The notes: generated by a model from the sequence alone, not told the origin. A DNA stretch of 64,000 bases from Sambucus nigra (GCA_949130495.1 OX422214.1:252034187-252098186), one strand, 5' to 3'. Counted from the stretch's first letter, positions 44,289 through 57,173 are shown. Program-made: numbers and translations.

Positions 44289-46412
44289 CTAAGATCTTCC
44301 ACCCCTATGATGCGCTATCTTTCCCCAACGCCGAGATGACGCACCACCACTGCCTAAACAAAACTCATCCTTGGATGAGGCTGACGGCACAAAGCAAGAA
44401 GGAACAAGAACTGTATCCCAAAAATGGGCAGTCGATGAAGATATCCAATCCCTAGTATCCCTCTGCCAAGTGGTGGACTCTCGTACATGCTGCAAGAAAG
44501 GGAAAAATCAGTATCAAACAGAAAAGACCAAAAGAAATCGAAAGGAATGAAAAGAAAAGATCAGAAAAGATATACCTCAGGGCGAAGAACTGCCTCTGTC
44601 AAGCCCAACTCCTCTGGGTCCATCGCATGAGGATGATGCAGCATAGGAACCATCCCTCCATCAGCCCGCCAGATATTGTACGAACAAGTATGCAGCCGCA
44701 CAAAGGGAACCTCTGAAGCCGTCGCTGCCGTAGATGTCGAAGGACCGTCACCATTGTGGGAAGACCCGACTGGCCGACTCGAACCCTCAGGAAGGATGGG
44801 CAGTGCATCATATATGCAAGGTGACATAATCCAGCTCATCATAAAGTCCATATAATCATACGGCACAACCGTATCGGTATACAGTAGGTAGGACTTGCCA
44901 ATCATCGCCATGATCCTCGCATCCTCCGGTAGCAGCCGCTCCCGCCTCATAGACATAGAGGGCCTCGCAGGTGGCATCACCACCTCCCCCTCAGTAATCT
45001 GACGAACCACCCTCTCCCAAAGATACCAAGAGTGTCCAAACTCATACGCCAAAAAATGCCTCATCAGTGCATTTACTCTGGTCAACCCCGTGTCCTGAAC
45101 GGTTATCCCCTAAGGGTAAAAGGTCACCTGGAAAATCCCTAAAAAAAATAAGGAAACATAAAATCAGATCACACAAAGGTCTTCTACTAAAGAAGGAAAA
45201 GTCTTACCCTATCACTGGTCAGGCCATTCAAGACCTGACGCACCGCCTCTAGAGAGAGAGACATCCTCGACTGCCGATTTGCCTTGCGCCATCGATGCAA
45301 CCAATAAAAATCCCCAAGAGTCTCTCCCTTCAAAGCGATCCGTTGGGTATTACACCCGATCACCTCATAGAACCATGTGTGCCAAAGATAAGAAATTCGC
45401 AATTAGAAAGAGAGGCATAAGGAAAATGTGAATGCATGAAAGGAAAATGTACAAAATTAAAGAATACCTCAAGAAGATACATTGCTCTAGTGAAAGACTG
45501 CCGACACCACCGGCTGAATGATCCAGACAAAAATAGAGGGTCGCTAAAATCAGGCTCCCCCAATCATATAAAGGGATGTTCAAAAACACCTTCAAGTATG
45601 ACAAGAACAACAAATGGACGACGTCGACGCTCGACACCACCAACCCCCCCCCCCCAACACCAGCAAAATGAACAACCGGGCTATCTACCTCACCTACATC
45701 CTGTCCTCCACATCGATCACACTCCCCAATATAACATCCTCTAGCAGCGACAAACGAATGGAGTCCCCACACAATATCCTCCCCACATCACCAAGCGTCG
45801 CGCGCACCACCTTCGGCCTCACCCATAAAGAGAGATCCACCTCTATCTTCTCCCTATCGCAATATAGCCCCAACAGCTGCTGTACATCTATGGGAGTCAC
45901 AGTCATCTCCCTGAAGCTAAAATGGAAGGTGTGGGTAGTGTCCCACCACCTCTCCCCTAGGCCACAAAAGACTGCCATCGAACGAGGCATCTCATACAGC
46001 ACAGAAGCCAACCTCCCAAAGCCTGTTGAGGATACCACCCAATGCACCACAAGTGGAAGATGCTCCTAGACATCCTTAAGCCCCGTCGTCCCGCGGGCAC
46101 GCATATTCGACAAAGAGACATCAGACTGCCAAAAGAGAAAATCCTTGTCAAAATTCAAGAAAAAAGGAAAATCACCAAAAAAGGAATGCCAAAAGTCATT
46201 TTACTTGCATAACCGCCAGGGTTCACCACCCTCGAAGAGAGATGATGCGACGACTCCCACAATAAGGTCCGCTCATCCGCAACCGACTCATACGCGTTAA
46301 AAGAATTCTCGCTCCCTAAAGCAAGAGGATCCCTGGCCCTCCATTCCACGTTTGCCCAGTCATCAACAGCCAACCATTCCCAGTGTACGGTAGTGCTCAC
46401 AAAAGCATCCAT
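44289..46412 (-). pseudogene. Plant Mobile Domain gene carried by the Tat element, copy B
   Basis: It is colinear with copy A on the minus strand. Exon 1 starts at ATG 46412 (DDWANVEWRARDPLALGSEN) and ends at about 46209. Exon 2 (about 46125-45473) has HLPLVVHWVVSS-type sequence, RWWDTTHTFHFSFREMTVTP and YDWGSL. Exon 3 starts TWFYEVIGCNTQ-like near 45380 and ends at about 45211. Exon 4 (about 45130-44580) is open for 174 codons (44561-45085). Exon 5 ends at 44289. The frame is better preserved in exon 4 than in copy A; a frameshift in exon 2 (near 45690) and one near 45090 break it. Role as for copy A: PMD proteins act in the nucleus in transposon and chromatin control or are carried by transposons. 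Confidence 0.75.
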
Positions 46413-46505
46413 TTTTTAGAGATCAGAATGCTAGAACGATTCATAAAAGGGAATCGCAGAAAGAGAGAAGGCAAGAAGCTATGAAAAATTAAGGGAATTA
46501 GCCCC

Positions 46506-46542
46506 CTTTATATAGGATGCCAAGGGTCATGTCGATCGGCTT
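46506..46542 (-). promoter_or_regulatory. Promoter of the PMD gene (copy B)
   Basis: On the minus strand a dyad variant (AAGCCGATCGACAT, 46529-46542) precedes TATATAAAG (46506-46514), which is about 94 bases before ATG 46412. This is the same spacing as copy A. Confidence 0.65.
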
Positions 46543-47059
46543 TGACCCCCACCTCCCGATCAACACTCACCCTTTGCCTTCTCAAGGCAGCCCAAAAGTC
46601 CATGCCACTGCCGAATGTCACCCTCCATACCATGCCGACCGACACCTACCTTAAATTTTGGTATAAAAATTCCCAAAAAATACCAGAAGACACTGAAAAA
46701 TCCTCAGAAAATTCCTAAAAATCCCAGAAAGGATTTAGAACATTTTCACCAAGAAAATTTTGTACTTCCTCAAGAGGAATCCCTATTTCCCCAATGGAAC
46801 TATCAAAAGCCAAGAGAATCTCTCCCCGACAACGTCCCCAGGGGACCTCCAAAATATCCAAAACTTCCGAATCATCCCCTATTCCCCAAAGGTCTCTATT
46901 TTCCCCGAGAAATACTTCCAAACCCTAGACCACCTAATCACTTTCCCAGCAGTAGAATTGATGTTCCCCCGGTAAAGTCTCCAAAGTACATAAGGATTTG
47001 CCCAGCAATCAGTTCCCCAGCTCAAATCAAAATCACAAGGTAATTTTCCCGACAGAGTT
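46543..47059. other. Spacer between PMD promoter and minisatellite (B)
   Basis: Homologous, in reverse, to 19833-20276. Plus-strand open frames here have no domain and are probably not genes. Confidence 0.5.
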
Positions 47060-48175
47060 CCTCAAGAACGTCTCAAACTTAAGCCCGCAGATTGGCTTCA
47101 ACCCGCAGAATTGGTCATCTCACCTTAAGCCCGCAGAATTGGTCATCTCATCCTTAAGCCCACAAAATTGGCTTCGACCCACAGAATTTCTCATCTCACC
47201 TTAAGCTCTCAGAATTGGCTTCGACCCTCAGAATTGGTCATCTCACCTTAAGCTCGCAGAATTAGCTTCGACCCGCAGAATTGGTCATTTCAACTTAAGC
47301 TTGCAGAATTGGCTTCGACCTGCAGAATTGGTCATTTCAACTTAAGACCACAGAATTGGCTTATACCCACAGAATTAGTTATCTAACCTAAAGCCCGTAG
47401 AATTGGATTCGACCCACATAATTTGTCATTTCAACTTAAGCCCGTAAAATTGTCTTCGACCCGCAAAATTTGTCATTTCAACTTAAGCCCGCAGAATTGG
47501 CTTCGACTTGCAGAATTGGTCATTTCAACTTAAGCCCGTAGAATTGGTCATCTCATCCTTAATCCCACAGAATTGGTTTCGACCCACATAATTGGTCATC
47601 CCCAACTTAAGCCCGCAGAATTGGCTTCGACCCACATAATTGGTCATCTCTAACTTAAACTCGCAGAATTGGTCATTTAACCTTAAGCCTGAAGAATTGA
47701 CTTCGACCTTCAGAATTGGTCATTTCAACTTAAGCTCACAGAATTGGTCATCCCCAACTTAAGCCCGTAGAATTTGCTTCGACCTTCAGAATCGGTCAAC
47801 ACAACCTAAGCCCTCAGAATTGGCTTCGACCTGCAGAATTGGTCACCCCCATCATTGCTGTAGGTCCTCGAAATTGACCTAAATCTTTAGTCATCACTTC
47901 CTTTAAGGCCATCCCCAGAACGCCCCTTTAAGCCCACATAATTGGTTTTGACCCACAAAATTGGTCACCCTCATCCTTAAGCCCTCAGAATTGGCTTCGA
48001 CCCGTAGAATCGGCCACCCTCATCTTCAAGCCCTCGTAATTGGCTTCGACCCTAAAAATTGGTCACCCTCATCTTCAAGCCCTCATAATTAGCATTGACC
48101 CATAAAACCTGTCATCCTCATCCTTAGGTCCTCAGAAACTACCTCGACCCTCTGGTCATCCTCTTTCAAAGGCAT
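47060..48175. repeat. Minisatellite of the Tat element, long array
   Basis: About 1.1 kb of units alternating TTAAGCCCGCAGAATTGG with CTTCGACCCGCAGAATTGG plus a TCATCTCACC-type spacer. Full units are about 46-48 bp with many substitutions. It lies between the PMD upstream region and the 3' LTR. Confidence 0.9.
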
Positions 48176-48219
48176 CATGTGGTGTCTATTAGACGACCAT
48201 TATTTATTCCTAACTCACC

Positions 48220-48232
48220 CATTGAGGGGATC
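48220..48232 (+). other. Polypurine tract of element B (candidate)
   Basis: TTGAGGGGATC lies directly before the 3' LTR start, where plus-strand DNA synthesis is primed. Confidence 0.5.
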
Positions 48233-50300
48233 TATAGACACCCCATTCTAATACCCCCTAACCTCTCTTTAGGTCCCTAGAACCTCCCTTCATCATTGCA
48301 AACCCAAGTCATACCCCGAATACTGACCTGAAGGCCATCGAGCACTCCCAGGATCCGTTTGACCAAAAATCAAACTCTTCATCTCGAATGAGACTGAATG
48401 AATGTTCAAAGGGCATATAATCCTCTTTTCAATGGCCTATCCCGTGTACGATTCTGACTTACCATGCGGACGAACGACCCATTTTCCCTCAAAACTCGAT
48501 CAGGAGGTCACCGGACGCACCCAGGCCCCATTTGACAAAATTCAACTCTTCATATCGATCAATATTGAATGAATCTTCAAAGGTCACTAAAACCCCTTTC
48601 CAACGGTCCACCCCGTGCGCGATTCTGACTTACCATGCGGACGAATGACCCGTTTTCCCCCGAAACTCGATCAGGAGGTCACTTGATGCTCCTAGGCTCC
48701 ATTTGACCAAAGTCAACTCTTCAGCTCGACCAAGAGTGAATGAATATTGAAAGGTCACTGAAACCTCTTTCCAACGGTCTTCCCCGTGCACGATTTTGAC
48801 TTACGGTACGGACGAACGATCTGTTTTACTCCAAAAGGTCACCGAACACTTTCGAGCCACATTTGACCCAAAGTCAACTCTCTGACCCGAGAACAGTACA
48901 AAGGACTTTCGAAGGTCTCTAAAATAAATTTCCAATGGTTCACCCTGTACACAATTCGAATCAACGGTTTTTGCTCTACGACTGATTTTCCAAAGGAACC
49001 TGAAAGACACTGCCAAACGGCGGCAATGTGCCTAAACACACCTGCCGATTGGCAGGATTAGGGCTATGCCGATCGGCAATGCCCCGGGCCTATAAAAAGG
49101 AGGGCCTAATCTCATTTCAAGGGAGGGAGAAAAATCAGAGATCCATCACTCTCAGCAACCTCAGAAAACCCCTCTCGAAGTCAGCGTAATTTTCACATCT
49201 GAATCCCTTTCCAACCTTCATCTTTCATCACTTTCTTCATCAAACTCGGTGAATTAATTATCCTCTATCATCACCCAAGCGCTAGGGCTGCTCTCCAACA
49301 CCCAAGATCAAGCTCAAGATCTTTAAGAAGGTCCAACTTTCTCAACTCTGTCTTTAAACTCCCCTAAATTCGCATTAACTTGTTTTGATACTTAATACTT
49401 TTATTCTCTCATCTCTCATCTCACATATCTTAATATACTTCTTATCTACTATTATTTCACATCTCTTATTTTCATATCAATAAAACCCAAAAAAAATAAG
49501 AAAAAGAGGATTTGCTCGTAAATTCCAAGCGGGAATTCCCACACTTTTCTCACAACTAAAACACTTTTTACACACACAAAAATAAGGGAAGTCCCGATTG
49601 GATTTATGGGATAAATCCCAACCCTCATTTTAAATACGAACTATGTGGACTTTGGTGCCTCTATAGGCTACGTAGACATCTCAGGGTAAAACCCAAGACT
49701 CGAGTCCTTTTCCTACTTGTTTCCTATTTTTTTTTGTTCTTTAAACTTAACTACTTTAAAATTATATGTATTTACATATATATGTATTTGTTCTTAGTGG
49801 CGTATTATTTCACATGCGTTATCATTCCCTTATAGTGATCAACGCCAGGATAAACGCATAAATCCAATTTTTTAGTATTATTTTTAGGAACATTCCTATG
49901 GATGACTCGCTTTATCTCTTCCATGATATAAGTCGATGATTCCTATCTCCACTACGTATACACATGCATACATATCACATGGAAATAAATGAAAACAACA
50001 ATAACCCATGAGAGACCGTAAGGGCGGAATGGGTGCCTAACACCTTCTCATTTCGTAACTTATCCTCCGGACCCTTTTCAAATCATTTTAGTTTCGCATG
50101 TATCAGTGCGTCTTCGGATGCTGTCCTTCGGGATGACTCCCTTTTCTTTTGTCTGTTTTGGGTAAAATAAACTAACGACTCTATCTCTCTATATTTTTCA
50201 CCTCATAAACGACGTCGGCCGAAGCGCTCCCAAGAGGGATGCACGAGACCTAGGATCCTCCTTCTCACCCAACGCGAGGATTGAAAAGGGGATGGCCACA
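48233..50300 (+). repeat. 3' LTR of element B
   Basis: 2068 bp, starting TATAGACACCCC (TG end mutated to TA) and ending GATGGCCACA. It has TATA at 49091-49100, with dyads at 49041-49056 (CCTGCCGATTGGCAGG) and 49066-49080. U3 holds 171-bp direct repeats. Confidence 0.9.
48270..48990 (+). repeat. 171-bp direct repeats in the LTR U3 region
   Basis: The anchor TGAATGAAT recurs at 48395, 48566 and 48737, with a decayed fourth unit near 48900. Each unit also carries a TTTCCAACGGTC block and a GGACGAACGA block. The 5' LTR has one unit fewer. The minus-strand LTR at 57174-59258 has anchors at 59096 and 58925, again 171 apart. Confidence 0.85.
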
Positions 50301-50305
50301 CAACC

Positions 50306-52860
50306 CGTTATCTAACACTAGCTCGTACTGGACCCCAATTCGGCAGATGATTTTTTCTTAATGAATTTTGCCACATTCTTGGCATTTAGGACTGCGTGTG
50401 ACTTGGCTTCGATGCATTTGGTGAATTAATCAATGACATCCAGGATGAATTCATGCTCGTTAGAGGCCTTGGGTGTAACCTTCCCTAAAATGTCGATGCC
50501 CAGGTGGAGAACAACCAGGGAGAAGTCATGTTGTATAATTTTCATGGAGGAAAGTGTTAAAGGTTGGAGAAGTGTTGGCATTTTAGGCATTTTCGGACAT
50601 AGGCAGTGCAATCCTGGATCATGGTGGTCCAGTAGTATCCTTTTCGTATGATCTTCTTGGCAAGCATATGGCCGTTCATGTGGGGTACGCATTCCCCGTT
50701 GTGGATTTTTTGCATTACCTCTTCAATGTCAGCCCCTGCAATGCAGTGTAGATGAGTTCCATCAAAGTTTCTCTTGAACAAGGCTTTGTGACAGATGATG
50801 TATTGGGCGACCAACCTTTGAAGGGTTGCCCGATCTTTCTTTTTGGAACCCTCGGGATACTATCATTCTTGAGAAGGTGCCAAATATAATAATACCAGCA
50901 ATTGGCTAGATCATGATCTTCTTTGGTGATGGGATCAATGTGGTAGCAGTGGGTTGGTTTATATTTCTTTTAGACCAGGAAGGGGGCCATTGTTATTCCT
51001 TCAGGCATGTCAACCATGGAAAATAAGGTAGCAAGGGCATCAACTAGGTTATTCTTTGCTCGAGGTAGGTAGTGGAAAGTCATGTCTTAAAATTGGGAGG
51101 CTAGTTCTTCTAGGTTGGCATGGAAGGGTTGGAGTTTCTCATCCTTGACTTTCCATTTTCTGAGCACTTAACCAATGATGAGGGAAGAATCCCCATAGAC
51201 ATCTAGGCATTGGATACCTTTCTTGAGAGAAACTTTGAGGCCTACTGTACATACCTCGTATTTAGTCATGTTATTGGTGCAGAGGAAATCTAATTTTATG
51301 GTAATGGGAGTGAGGGGGTCATTTGGGGCAATGAGAAGTATCCCAATGCCATATCCCTTTTTTTTAGTAGAACCGTCAAAGAACATTTGCCATCGCATGT
51401 CGTCTTGAGTAGTGTAGAGGTTGTTTTCATCTGGGAATTCGGAGATCCAGTCATCAGCTTCTTCCATGGGGTAATCAACGAGGTAGTCAGAGATGGCTCT
51501 TCCTTTCCTGGCTTTTTGTGTGACGTACACAATATCAAACTCGACAAAGAGCATCAACCATCGAGCCATTCGGCTGGATACGGAGGGTTTCTCAAGCTAG
51601 TACTTGATGGGGTCCATTCGGTATACAAGCTTAATAGGGAAGGAAAGAATATAGTGTCGCAAAGTTTGGGTGACCCAAACAAGCACGACGCATGCTTTTT
51701 CCAAAGCTGTGTAGTTGAATTTGTACCCGATCAATTAGCGACTGGCGTAATAAATGGATTTTTCTTAGTGGGAATGTTCAAGGTATTCGGCTAGCAAAGC
51801 CCTAACTGCAGTGTCGGTTATGGTTAGGTATATGAGCAAGGGGAAACCAGGCTGTGGTGGCATGATTACCGAAGTTTGAATCATGTATTATTTGATTCGG
51901 TCGAAGGATTACTGGTAGGCCTCGTTCCAAACTTTGGTTGAATCCTTTCGGAGGAGTTTGAAAATTGGTTCACAAATGGAGGTGAGGTGGCTGATGAACC
52001 GACTGATGTATTGCAATTTCCCAAGGAAACCTCAGACCTCTTTCTCCATTCGAGGAGGTGGCATCTCAAGTATGGCTTTTAGCTTGGCAGGATTTTCTTC
52101 TAGTGCTTTTTCACTGACCATAAATCCTAAGAGTTTCACTTTGTAATGCCGAAGACACATTTCTGTGGATTGAGTCTCATCTGATATCGTCGTAATCGTT
52201 CGAAGAACTTTCAGAGAGCGGGAACATGACCTTCTCTAGTTTTTTATTTGATAATCATATCATCCACATAGACCTCGACTTCTTTGTAAATTAGATCATG
52301 CATGATGGTTGTGGCAGCCCTCTGGTAAGTAGCCCCAGCATTCTTGAGACCAAATGGCATAACAGTGTAGCAAAAGGTTCCCCGTGGGGTGATGAATGCG
52401 GTTTTTTCTTGATGATCTGGGTGCATTTTGATTTGGTTGTATCTAGCAAACCCGTCGACAAATGACTTGAGAGCATGACAGACCATGTTGTCCACGATCA
52501 TGTCGATATTGGGTAGCGGGTAATCATCCTTTGGAGAGGCTTTGTTCAAGTCCTAGAAGTCTACACACCTCCGAACTTTCCCCCTTGATTTCAGCACAGG
52601 CACTATGTTGGCTAGCCATCTCGGACAATCGATCACACGAATGAAACCCACTTTCAGTTGTTTGACCACCTTTTCTTTAATTTTGAGCGACCATTCGTTG
52701 TGGATCTTTCTCAGCTTTTGTTTAATCGGGTTGTAATCTGGAAGAGTGGGGATGTCATACTGAGTAATTTCAGGATCAATTCTGGGCATATCGTTATAGG
52801 ACCATGCGAAGACATCCACGAATTCCTTTAATAATTCTTCGATTTGTGCGTGCTCATGCT
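50306..52860 (-). pseudogene. Tat integrase (N-terminal), RNase H pair and RT (element A/C)
   Basis: RT lies at 52860 to about 52200 (MDVFAWSYNDMPRID, DLNKASPKDDYPLPNIDMIV, MPFGLKNAGATYQ, YVDDMIIK). RNase H follows to about 51570, then the archaeal-type RNase H (51430-51030: WQMFFDGSTKKKGYGIG, HYLPRAKNNLVDALA). The integrase HHCC region is at 50815-50550 (KIHNGECVPHMNGHM, CLKCQHFSNL). The core runs to DNGL at 50306, where element B begins. It is better preserved than in B: the second RNase H keeps FDG. Stops are still present (near 52555, 51170 and 50425). Confidence 0.85.
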
Positions 52861-54380
52861 CGTCGAGGGTAGCCCCTATATTGTCATTTCCATGAGGGTC
52901 TTAACACTTTCTTTGAAATTATCCCCTGCTGGGAGTAGGAGTGGCTCAACTTGGAATCATGATAGGAGCATATCATTTGACCCGCGTTGTATCTCAAGGA
53001 TCGGACTGCTGGTAATTGCACCCTCGGAATTATCGTCATCGTCCAAATTGGTGATGACTCATTCGTTGACGAAGAACTTCAATATCTGATGGAGTGAGGA
53101 AGACACACCCTTGATACTTTGGAGCCAAGGTCTTCCGAGAAACATGTTAAAACAAGTTGGGATGTCAATAACTTGGAATTTAATGACGGGGTTTATAGAG
53201 CCAACCCCTATTACAAGTTTTGTGGATCCCATCACCTCCCGACGGCTATTATCGTAGGCGCATACAGCAGCGGAGGTTGGAGCGAGTTCACTTTCTTTCA
53301 TTCCTAAGCATTTTAAGGTTCTTAATGGGCAGACATTCAAGGTGGATCCATTATCGATAAGAGAGAGTGGTACAATTTTCCCCATAACTTCGACGGAGAT
53401 GTTGAGTGCATGATTGTGGTTTGGCCCAATTCTGGGGATTTCTTCTTCGAAGAAGGATAGCATTCGTGTAGAGGTGAAGGATCCGACTAAATTTATCACT
53501 TCTTTTGGTGTAGTAGAGGGAGGAACTATGCAATTTGATCAAAGCATTTTTATGCAGTTGGGAAGACATAAAAAAACCAATAGAGTGATGTTAGCTTGAG
53601 TTTTCTTCAGTTGATTGAGGATCTTACTTTTCTCGAGGGTCATTTCTAGCATAGGAAGGTTTTCAATGCCCTTCCCCTTATCATTGGTTGGTAGTGAGCT
53701 TGGGATCTGTTAATGCCCCCTGATCTGGTCATGTGATTTACTGAAGAAAGGAAAAACATGAACCCTATTTCTTCATCGATCTCGAGTTATTCTGCCACTT
53801 TGTTTATTTCTCTGAGGAGCTCCTCAAATGATATCATTCCACACATATCAGCTATCGGGCCAGTTTTCTCGAAAGATTATTCTTCATTCGAATCTTTGAA
53901 TTCTTCCCCCCATCCGGTGGCAACAATTCTGTCTTTCCATGTAAAGTTAATGCATCCCACAACTTCAATGGATTCTTCATACAGGTCTTCCCATTCTGTG
54001 GGGATATGTAAGGGTGAAGGGATTAGGTGCCCTTGTAATTTCAATGTATCAAGTAACTCGGTAATACTGAAAATGTCATTGGTTTTCCTGAATAATTTAG
54101 CTATGATCTGGACGACATCATCTGAGCTGACTTCATTGGTTGGTACCACCCAAATGTCTCACTCTCGGGCCCATTTCCGTGCTACCAAGAATAGTTTGCT
54201 GAACCTATGGTAATCAAAGACCATCTGTGAGGGAAATTTCAGCCTGAACTTTAGGAGTTGGTTTAACACTTTTGATAATTCCATACCTCTATTTTCAGAA
54301 CGGGTATGGACAGCGATGCATGCTCTGGTAAGGAGTGACAGTGCCTGATCAGCGAGGCTAACAGGGTGTAGGAGGAAATA
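52861..54380 (-). pseudogene. Tat protease and linker regions (element A/C)
   Basis: A 146-codon open frame (53499-53059) holds the aspartic protease (HALNISVEVMGKIVPLSLID, NGSTLNVCPLRTLKCLGM, FLGRPWLQSIKGVSSS). The segment at 54149-53877 matches the B region with LQGHLIPSPLHIPTEWEDLY. The protease would cut the polyprotein. Confidence 0.75.
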
Positions 54381-55793
54381 TGGGAAAGTTTAGAGAGGGT
54401 TGGGAGAGTGTATGGGTGTGATTTGAGTTGAGGGATCAAATTCTGAATTCATTTCTAGGAAGATAGCAGTGGTATGAGTTGGGAGTGGGTTGTGAGTAGT
54501 GTTTGTCTTAGGATTGGCTGGTGGGGCAATGGTACCCCAGTCAATTAGACCTTGGATTATGTTTCGGAGGTGAAAGCATTGGTCGGTGGTATGACTAGTA
54601 GTTTGGTGAAAGGCACAATGGATATATTCCTTGAAGTTTCTTAAAAGTAGATTAGGCAATGGAAGGGGGTCCAAGGGTTTGATGAGGTTTCAGTTTAACT
54701 GTGCCTGATAAACTTGGATATGGGAGCATGGATCTCAGTGTATTCTTTTCGAACTGGGACGGGGAGACTTTCTAGTTACCACGAAGTGGTTGGTTGAGAG
54801 ATGTTGTTGATGGTTGAGACTACAACACTGAAAGGTTTGTCATATTTTCTGGGGGTGAACTGTCCAGACACTTTCTTTGGTTCAACCTCTGTTTTAGCAA
54901 GACCCTCCTCGATTTCTACTCCTGCTTCTCTGAGATCTCTGAAGTGGGGATAGTATTGTCCTCCCAAGGTTTCTTGGACATGGGGCAAAAAGTTATTCTT
55001 CTCTATATTGACTTGTTCTTCCTCGGATGGCCGATTGGTAATAGTGGCTGCCTTTTCCCTCCTTGGGTCTATGAAGTTACTGATTGATTCCCCAGATTTC
55101 TGTTTGAGCAACTTTAAATTAGGGCGGGTGACCTCACGCTCTTCGTCATATTTTTACTGCGACATGAATTCTCGGGCTACATACTCCCAGCTATGGATTC
55201 TGGACTTCTCGAGAGACGAAAACCATCGGAGAGAGTTATCCTTTAAGGTTTGTTGAAACAATTGGGCCATCACTTCTTATAGCACAATGATAACTGGGAA
55301 TATGGACAATCGGGGGTCCACTTCCTCCAAATTTCTCAATATTCGGCATCTTGAACTTCTCAGGTAACCTTGCCTTAGAATAAGGGGACATGTGGGTGTA
55401 GTCCATGTAATTTCTAGAGATTATGACTTGGTCGAACTTCTTAGTTAGAATCTTGAGATATTCTTTGACGCTGTTCAACTCTCCCTCTTTTGGATCAATG
55501 ACCACAGGCAAGTTAGCCCCAGGATGGGCAAGGTTTGTCATAGAAAGCTAGGCAGGCGGCGGCCCATTAACAGGAGGGACATGGGGAGTGTGCTAATATT
55601 CTTCGGGAACCAAGATAGGATCGGGTGGATCCATAGCGTGAGAAAATAGAACCTCGAGCTCTTGAGGAATAGGAACCTAGTTTCGTTGCATCTCTCGAAC
55701 CTCAGTCTGAAGGTTATCAATCTTGGACACGAGCTAAGCTAAAACTACCGTCAGATCTGACTGTGAAACTGGTACTTGATTTGTGTTCTTCAT
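54381..55793 (-). pseudogene. Tat Gag (element A/C)
   Basis: ATG 55793 is kept in this copy. Sequences include YMDYTHMSPYSKARLPEKFK, RPSEEEQVNIEKNNFLPHV and GVEIEEGLAKTEVEPKKV. The Tat zinc motif CAFHQTTSHTTDQCFHLRN (about 54615-54560) keeps its Cys and His residues except Gly to Ser before the second His. Frameshifts near 55260 and 55130 and several stops break it. Confidence 0.75.
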
Positions 55794-56129
55794 GGAAAGT
55801 GGATGAATACCAGACTCGGAGGAGGTAGCAGGGGAACGGACGAAACTCCGAGGTGATTTGACTAAAGACCGAAGCCAATAAGGAGTCAGGCTAAGGATGG
55901 GCGATCGACCTGAAAGGGCGTAAAACGGTATTTATTTTTGAAAAGAAAGAAGGAAAATACTTTTAACATTTTTTTTTAGATTGAAAGACAAAATATTTTT
56001 TGAATTTTTTATAAAGAAAAGAGAAATATTTTTTTTTTTTTGATGGAGAAAGGAGAAATATATAAAAAAAATTTGGGATTTTTGATAAAGAAGGGAGGAA
56101 TGTTTTGTAGATGGGTGTCAGCATGATTA

Positions 56130-56202
<73 letters not shown>

Positions 56203-57154
56203 GTTCTCACTTGTATTAAATTTTCCTAAATGCAAAATGAAATGCCGGACAGAACCCGAGCCTGGAAAATTTGGGTTTATAACATATGCAAACCTATGGC
56301 TGGACTTGTAACCAGGCTCACGGGCGGGGTCCCATTTCAAAAATGCGCAAAAATTTGGGCGGCAGGTTGACCCAGAGTTTCGGGTTAAAATCAACAATTT
56401 AACATGTGTGTCCTAGGATTGACACCTATATACGGGTATGCAACTTAGTTGGGTAAATCGAAGAGGGTTCCCCCCTTTGGCGTGGCTTCCACAATATACG
56501 TCTTGCTTTTGAGGGAAACCGGTACGTGTGGACAAGCCATTTGATATACCCGAGTGTACGTGAATTGCCTCACTATATACCTCGTGGGTATGGTACGTGT
56601 GAGAGCGAATTCGATATACTCGGCGTACATGAACGAGTTCCCTGCGATATACCTCCCGTCATGACTTCGATCAAGCGGTACGATGCGGGGGAACCATTCG
56701 ATATACATAGAATGTACTTGGCCAGTGGAAGGTGAGAGTCATATCGCTTAGGCTAACTGCGCCCTGCCGGACCAGCGCCCATCACGAAGTGACCCTCCAG
56801 TTACTGGACAAAAATTTGGTCAATCATAATTCTCTTTGGTGATATCGTGTGAATCATGCATGATTCTCTTATTAGTATCTTATGAGAGTATCTTTCTTGA
56901 TCATGCCTAACAGGGAGCGAAGTATGAGTACTAATGGTATACCTAGTATGGGCAATGTGTTCAACATGGGGATATATGTGATCGTAGGTCCATGTGGTGT
57001 GAAGTGTACATGGAGAATTTTCTATAAGTGTGTGAATAGAATCATAAGCAGGAGGTACACATGAATAGTAAAAGGGAACATGCAAAATAGGGGAAAATAT
57101 AAAAAAATATAACACCCATGTAAATAGAGTCTAGCCTTCAAAATGAAATACATA
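55794..57154 (-). other. Long 5' leader of element A/C
   Basis: Homologue of 33464-34844. It includes an (ATT)n tract at 56133-56202 and the ATATAC/GATATAC-type motif cluster at about 56548-56706. No long coding frame. Confidence 0.6.
56133..56202. repeat. (ATT)n microsatellite in the Tat leader
   Basis: About 23 units, at the same place as the (AAT)n tract of element B. Confidence 0.95.
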
Positions 57155-57172
57155 TCCCTAGAAGAGTCGCCA
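57155..57172 (-). other. Primer-binding site of element A/C
   Basis: The minus strand reads TGGCGACTCTTCTAGGGA one base after the LTR end. TGGCGACTC fits a tRNA-Arg-type primer, as known for Tat/Ogre elements. Confidence 0.65.
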
Positions 57173-57173
57173 C

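Noticed and set aside
46615..47204. Plus-strand Pro-rich frames of up to 142 residues
   Set aside because: They lie in the PMD upstream spacer and minisatellite and have no domain. The homologous region in element A/C does not keep a frame.
47060..48175. CRISPR-like array
   Set aside because: Units are direct, diverged minisatellite repeats without unique spacers of constant length, in plant DNA.
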